NCBI GenBank assembly: GCA_937874195.1
Contig: CALNBM010000032.1
Span: forward strand, 1-26,407
Length of the DNA: 26,407 bases
Direction: 5' to 3'
DNA from: an uncultured Clostridia bacterium
GTDB taxonomy: Bacteria; Bacillota; Clostridia; Christensenellales; UBA1242
Part shown: piece by piece, positions 23,603-26,407 of the stretch
How positions within the stretch are numbered: the stretch's first letter is position 1
How the letters are laid out: every line of letters begins with the position of its first letter
Notes under the pieces: generated by a model
What the model saw: only the letters and a program-made list of their open reading frames with translations
What the model was told of the DNA's origin: nothing
Database searches by the model: none
Made by a program: the position numbers and the translations under genes

Positions 23603-25516
23603 ATGTCTAAAATAAATATTTTAGATAAATCAATATATAATCTTATTTCAGCCGGCGAAGTGGTGGAAAAACCAGCCAGTGCTTTAAAAGAGTTAGTCGA
23701 AAACTCTATTGATGCGGGAGCCACTAATATTTCGATAGAAATAGAAAATGGCGGAATATCTAAAATTAAAATTACTGATAACGGAAGCGGTATAGAAAAA
23801 GATGATTTAATTAATGCTTTTTTGCCACATGCAACGAGTAAGATAACAACTGCTGATGATTTGCAATCCATCAGTACACTTGGTTTTAGGGGAGAAGCAT
23901 TAAGTTCAATCGCGGCTGTTTCTTTTGTTACAATGATTTCTAAAACAAAGGACTCCGCCACTGGAAATAAGATAAAAATTTCAGGTGGAGAAATGGAAAC
24001 GATCGAACCTTCTCCTGCTGTTGACGGTACAGTTATTTTAATTGAAAACTTATTTTTTAATGTTCCAGCACGAGCAAAATTTCTTAAAAAACCAAAACAA
24101 GAAGAAAGTGAAATAACAAACTATATAACTCGCCTTATTTTAGCCAACCCAAATATATCTTTTAAATACATGGCTGATGATAAGTTAATTTTTCAATCTT
24201 ATGGAAATGGATTATTTGATGCAATCTATAATATATATGGCAAAAGTGTTGTAAATAACCTGCTTGAAGTTAACGCAATAACAGATGAGTTTAAACTTTC
24301 AGGTTATGTTGGAAAACCATCTTTTTCAAAGCCAAATAGAACATATCAAACTTTAGTTATCAACAATAGATATGTTATTAATCCACAAATATCGATAGCT
24401 GTATTTAAAGCATTTGAAAGTTTTTTAATGAAAAATCAATTTCCGTTTTTTGTTTTACATTTGGAAGTTGCCTTAGATAAAGTTGATGTAAATGTTCATC
24501 CTAACAAATTGGAAGTGAAGTTTGAGAAACCATCTCAAGTTTTTAGTTTTGTTTTAAACGCAATTTCAGATATACTATATAACACAAATTTTATGAAAAA
24601 TATTAACCAGTTTAAGTCTGTTGACGAAAGAATTGTCAATAATGAAATAATTATTGACAATAAATCAAATTGTAATGACAAAAACTTCACAGAATTTGAC
24701 AATAAATTAATTTCCAATACAACGCAAAAAGTTAATGATTTTGACAATAATGATAAAATTCAAAATAACAACGAAGATTTTTATCAAGAAAAATTTAATA
24801 AAAACCTAACTTCCTTATCATATTTTTTATCGAATGATTCAAAAAGTGAACTTCGCCAAGATGATAGTTTTGCTTACAATCTAACAAAAAATGCAACAAA
24901 TAATAGTGTTATTCAAGAAAAAATAGTTGAAGTAGACAATTTGATTGAAAATAGTTTTATAGGAAAGATTTTTGGCACATATATAATTGTTCAAAAAGAC
25001 AGCTCGATTTTTTTAATCGACCAACATGCTGCGCATGAGCGAATATTATATGATAAATTAACTCGCGAAATTGAAAATAATTTTGTTCATTCGCAAGCTT
25101 TAATTATTCCGCATGTGCTTGAGTTAAATGCCATGGAAAAAGATTTTATAGAAGAAAATTTTCATGTTTTGGAAGGTTTTGGTTTTGAACTAGAAGAGTT
25201 TGGAGTAAATAGTTATAAAGTTTCTTCTGTTCCATTAATTTTAGCAGACATTAATTTAAAAACATTTTTTGACAACTTTTTAAAAGAGATTAGCGTTAAT
25301 TCCACACTTAAAAAAGAGGAAATTTTAAAAGATTATTTGGCAAAAAATGCATGCAAAAATGCAGTTAAAGCAAATGATAAATTGCATCAAAATGAAATTG
25401 AAAAATTGATAAGCATTTTAAAAACAACTAAAATATTGTTATGTCCGCATGGAAGACCAATAATCATTGAAATCACTAAAACTGAAATAGAAAAGTGGTT
25501 CAAGAGGATAGTTTAA
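23603..25516 (+). CDS. mutL: DNA mismatch repair protein MutL, endonuclease type
   Basis: MutL couples mismatch detection by MutS to strand removal. The 637-residue protein has the GHKL ATPase motifs ELVENSIDAGA, DNGSGI, ATSKI and GFRGEALSSI in its N-terminal part. A disordered, Asn- and Asp-rich linker at about 335-440 follows. The C-terminal domain has the endonuclease motif at D473 (DQHAAHERILYD), ACKNAVKA and CPHGRP, so the protein likely nicks DNA itself, as in bacteria without MutH. The last acidic position of the DQHA motif is D484 rather than the usual E. The ATG at 23603 has AAGGAG upstream and fits the family start better than an in-frame upstream reading. The stop overlaps the miaA start as TAATG. 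Confidence 0.96.
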   Translation: MSKINILDKSIYNLISAGEVVEKPASALKELVENSIDAGATNISIEIENGGISKIKITDNGSGIEKDDLINAFLPHATSKITTADDLQSISTLGFRGEALSSIAAVSFVTMISKTKDSATGNKIKISGGEMETIEPSPAVDGTVILIENLFFNVPARAKFLKKPKQEESEITNYITRLILANPNISFKYMADDKLIFQSYGNGLFDAIYNIYGKSVVNNLLEVNAITDEFKLSGYVGKPSFSKPNRTYQTLVINNRYVINPQISIAVFKAFESFLMKNQFPFFVLHLEVALDKVDVNVHPNKLEVKFEKPSQVFSFVLNAISDILYNTNFMKNINQFKSVDERIVNNEIIIDNKSNCNDKNFTEFDNKLISNTTQKVNDFDNNDKIQNNNEDFYQEKFNKNLTSLSYFLSNDSKSELRQDDSFAYNLTKNATNNSVIQEKIVEVDNLIENSFIGKIFGTYIIVQKDSSIFLIDQHAAHERILYDKLTREIENNFVHSQALIIPHVLELNAMEKDFIEENFHVLEGFGFELEEFGVNSYKVSSVPLILADINLKTFFDNFLKEISVNSTLKKEEILKDYLAKNACKNAVKANDKLHQNEIEKLISILKTTKILLCPHGRPIIIEITKTEIEKWFKRIV

Positions 25517-26407
25517 TGAAAAAATATGACTGCATAATTTTATTAGGTCCAACAGGCTCAGGAAAAACCGAACTTTCTTTAAATTTAGCAAAAGAAGTGA
25601 ATGGGGAAATTATTAATGCAGATAGCATGCAAGTTTATAAATATTTTAATATTGGCACCGCAAAAGCTACAAAAAATCAATTAAAAGAAGTAAATCATCA
25701 TCTACTTGATTTTTTAGAACCTACTGAAAATTTTACTGTGGCTGATTATAAAAAAATGGCAAATGAAAAAATTACCCGAATAATTGCAAATAGTAAAATA
25801 CCTATTATTGTTGGAGGAACGGGATTTTATATTGATTCTCTAATCAAAAACTTATCTTATGGATGCAGTGGCGCTAACTTAGAAGCTAGAGAAAAATATA
25901 ATAATATTTTATCAAGTAAAGGAAAAGAGTATTTATTTTCAATTTTAAAAAAAGTAGACAAAGTAAGTGCTAATAAACTTCATGTTAACGATACTAAAAG
26001 AGTTATTCGAGCGTTAGAAATATATGAAACAACAAAAATTCCTAAATCTAATATTATTAAAGATGACGAAGAAAGTAAGAACAATAAAGCAATTTATCCT
26101 CTCTTAATTGGTTTAAATTTAAATAGGGAAGAACTATATGAAAAAATAAATGCAAGAGTTGATAATATGATAAAAAACAGATTATTAGAAGAAGCAGAAA
26201 CAATATATAATAATTTCCCTGATAGAAATTTACAAGCTATGCAGGCAATAGGTTATAAAGAACTGTTTGATTATTTTGAAGGAAAAATATCACTTAATAG
26301 TGCCATCGAAAAAATTAAACAAAACTCAAGAAACTATGCTAAACGACAATTAACTTGGTTTAGAAAAAATGAAAAAATTATTTGGTTTAATAAATCCAAT
26401 ATGCAAG
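25516..26407 (+). CDS. miaA: tRNA dimethylallyltransferase MiaA, 3' end cut by the window
   Basis: MiaA transfers a dimethylallyl group to A37 of tRNAs, making i6A, the substrate of MiaB. The 297 codons present start with the P-loop GPTGSGKT (residues 11-18), then the INADSMQVYK, the IGTAKAT segment and GGTGFYIDSL, all typical. Near the end AIGYKEL and SRNYAKRQLTWFR are the usual C-terminal landmarks, so only a few residues are missing beyond the window. The ATG overlaps the mutL stop (TAATG), so translation is coupled. The miaB-mutS-mutL-miaA order is a known Clostridia arrangement. Confidence 0.96.
   Translation, partial: MKKYDCIILLGPTGSGKTELSLNLAKEVNGEIINADSMQVYKYFNIGTAKATKNQLKEVNHHLLDFLEPTENFTVADYKKMANEKITRIIANSKIPIIVGGTGFYIDSLIKNLSYGCSGANLEAREKYNNILSSKGKEYLFSILKKVDKVSANKLHVNDTKRVIRALEIYETTKIPKSNIIKDDEESKNNKAIYPLLIGLNLNREELYEKINARVDNMIKNRLLEEAETIYNNFPDRNLQAMQAIGYKELFDYFEGKISLNSAIEKIKQNSRNYAKRQLTWFRKNEKIIWFNKSNMQ

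Overview
The window looks like chromosome from a very AT-rich Gram-positive bacterium of the Bacillota. I infer an uncultured Clostridia-type lineage; no 16S rRNA is present to place it. Reasons: rpsD lies inside the rpsM-rpsK-rpsD-rpoA-rplQ cluster and a small KOW protein sits between map and infA, both common in Clostridia and unlike Bacillus. A PolC-family N-terminal region, scpA/scpB and a class A penicillin-binding protein also fit. TAA is the usual stop, TGA is used as a stop (adk, map, rseP), so the standard bacterial code applies. No tRNA, rRNA, CRISPR array, transposase or phage gene was seen.

Layout. (1) 1-6626: the end of the ribosomal super-operon: tail of rplO, secY, adk, map, KOW protein, infA, rpmJ, rpsM, rpsK, rpsD, rpoA, rplQ. 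(2) 6627-8569: a 396-bp leader region, then rpsB-tsf and a terminator. (3) 8602-12875: own promoter, then frr-cdsA-rseP and a 519-residue protein made of the front part of PolC (N-terminal region, OB fold, DEDDh exonuclease) with no PHP or polymerase domain. (4) 12918-13408: promoter, rplS, terminator. (5) 13409-13999: AT-rich non-coding spacer with a duplicated 31-bp element. (6) 14000-16222: promoter, M50-family membrane protease, scpA, scpB, terminator. (7) 16510-18822, minus strand: class A penicillin-binding protein, divergent from (8) 18868-26407: miaB, mutS, a 700-bp spacer with degenerate ~175-bp repeats, mutL, and miaA cut by the window end.

The genes serve translation and its quality control (ribosomal proteins, IF-1, EF-Ts, RRF, Met aminopeptidase, MiaA/MiaB tRNA modification), protein export and membrane proteolysis (SecY, RseP, second M50), lipid and wall synthesis (CdsA, PBP), chromosome segregation (ScpAB) and mismatch repair (MutS/MutL). 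Core genes are ordinary.

The most unusual item is the PolC-derived protein with a complete exonuclease active site but no polymerase, located where intact polC often sits in Firmicutes (downstream of rseP). Secondary items are a candidate switching RNA leader before rpsB, a perfect 13-bp inverted repeat straddling the divergent PBP/miaB promoters, and the repeat-filled spacer that separates mutS from mutL.
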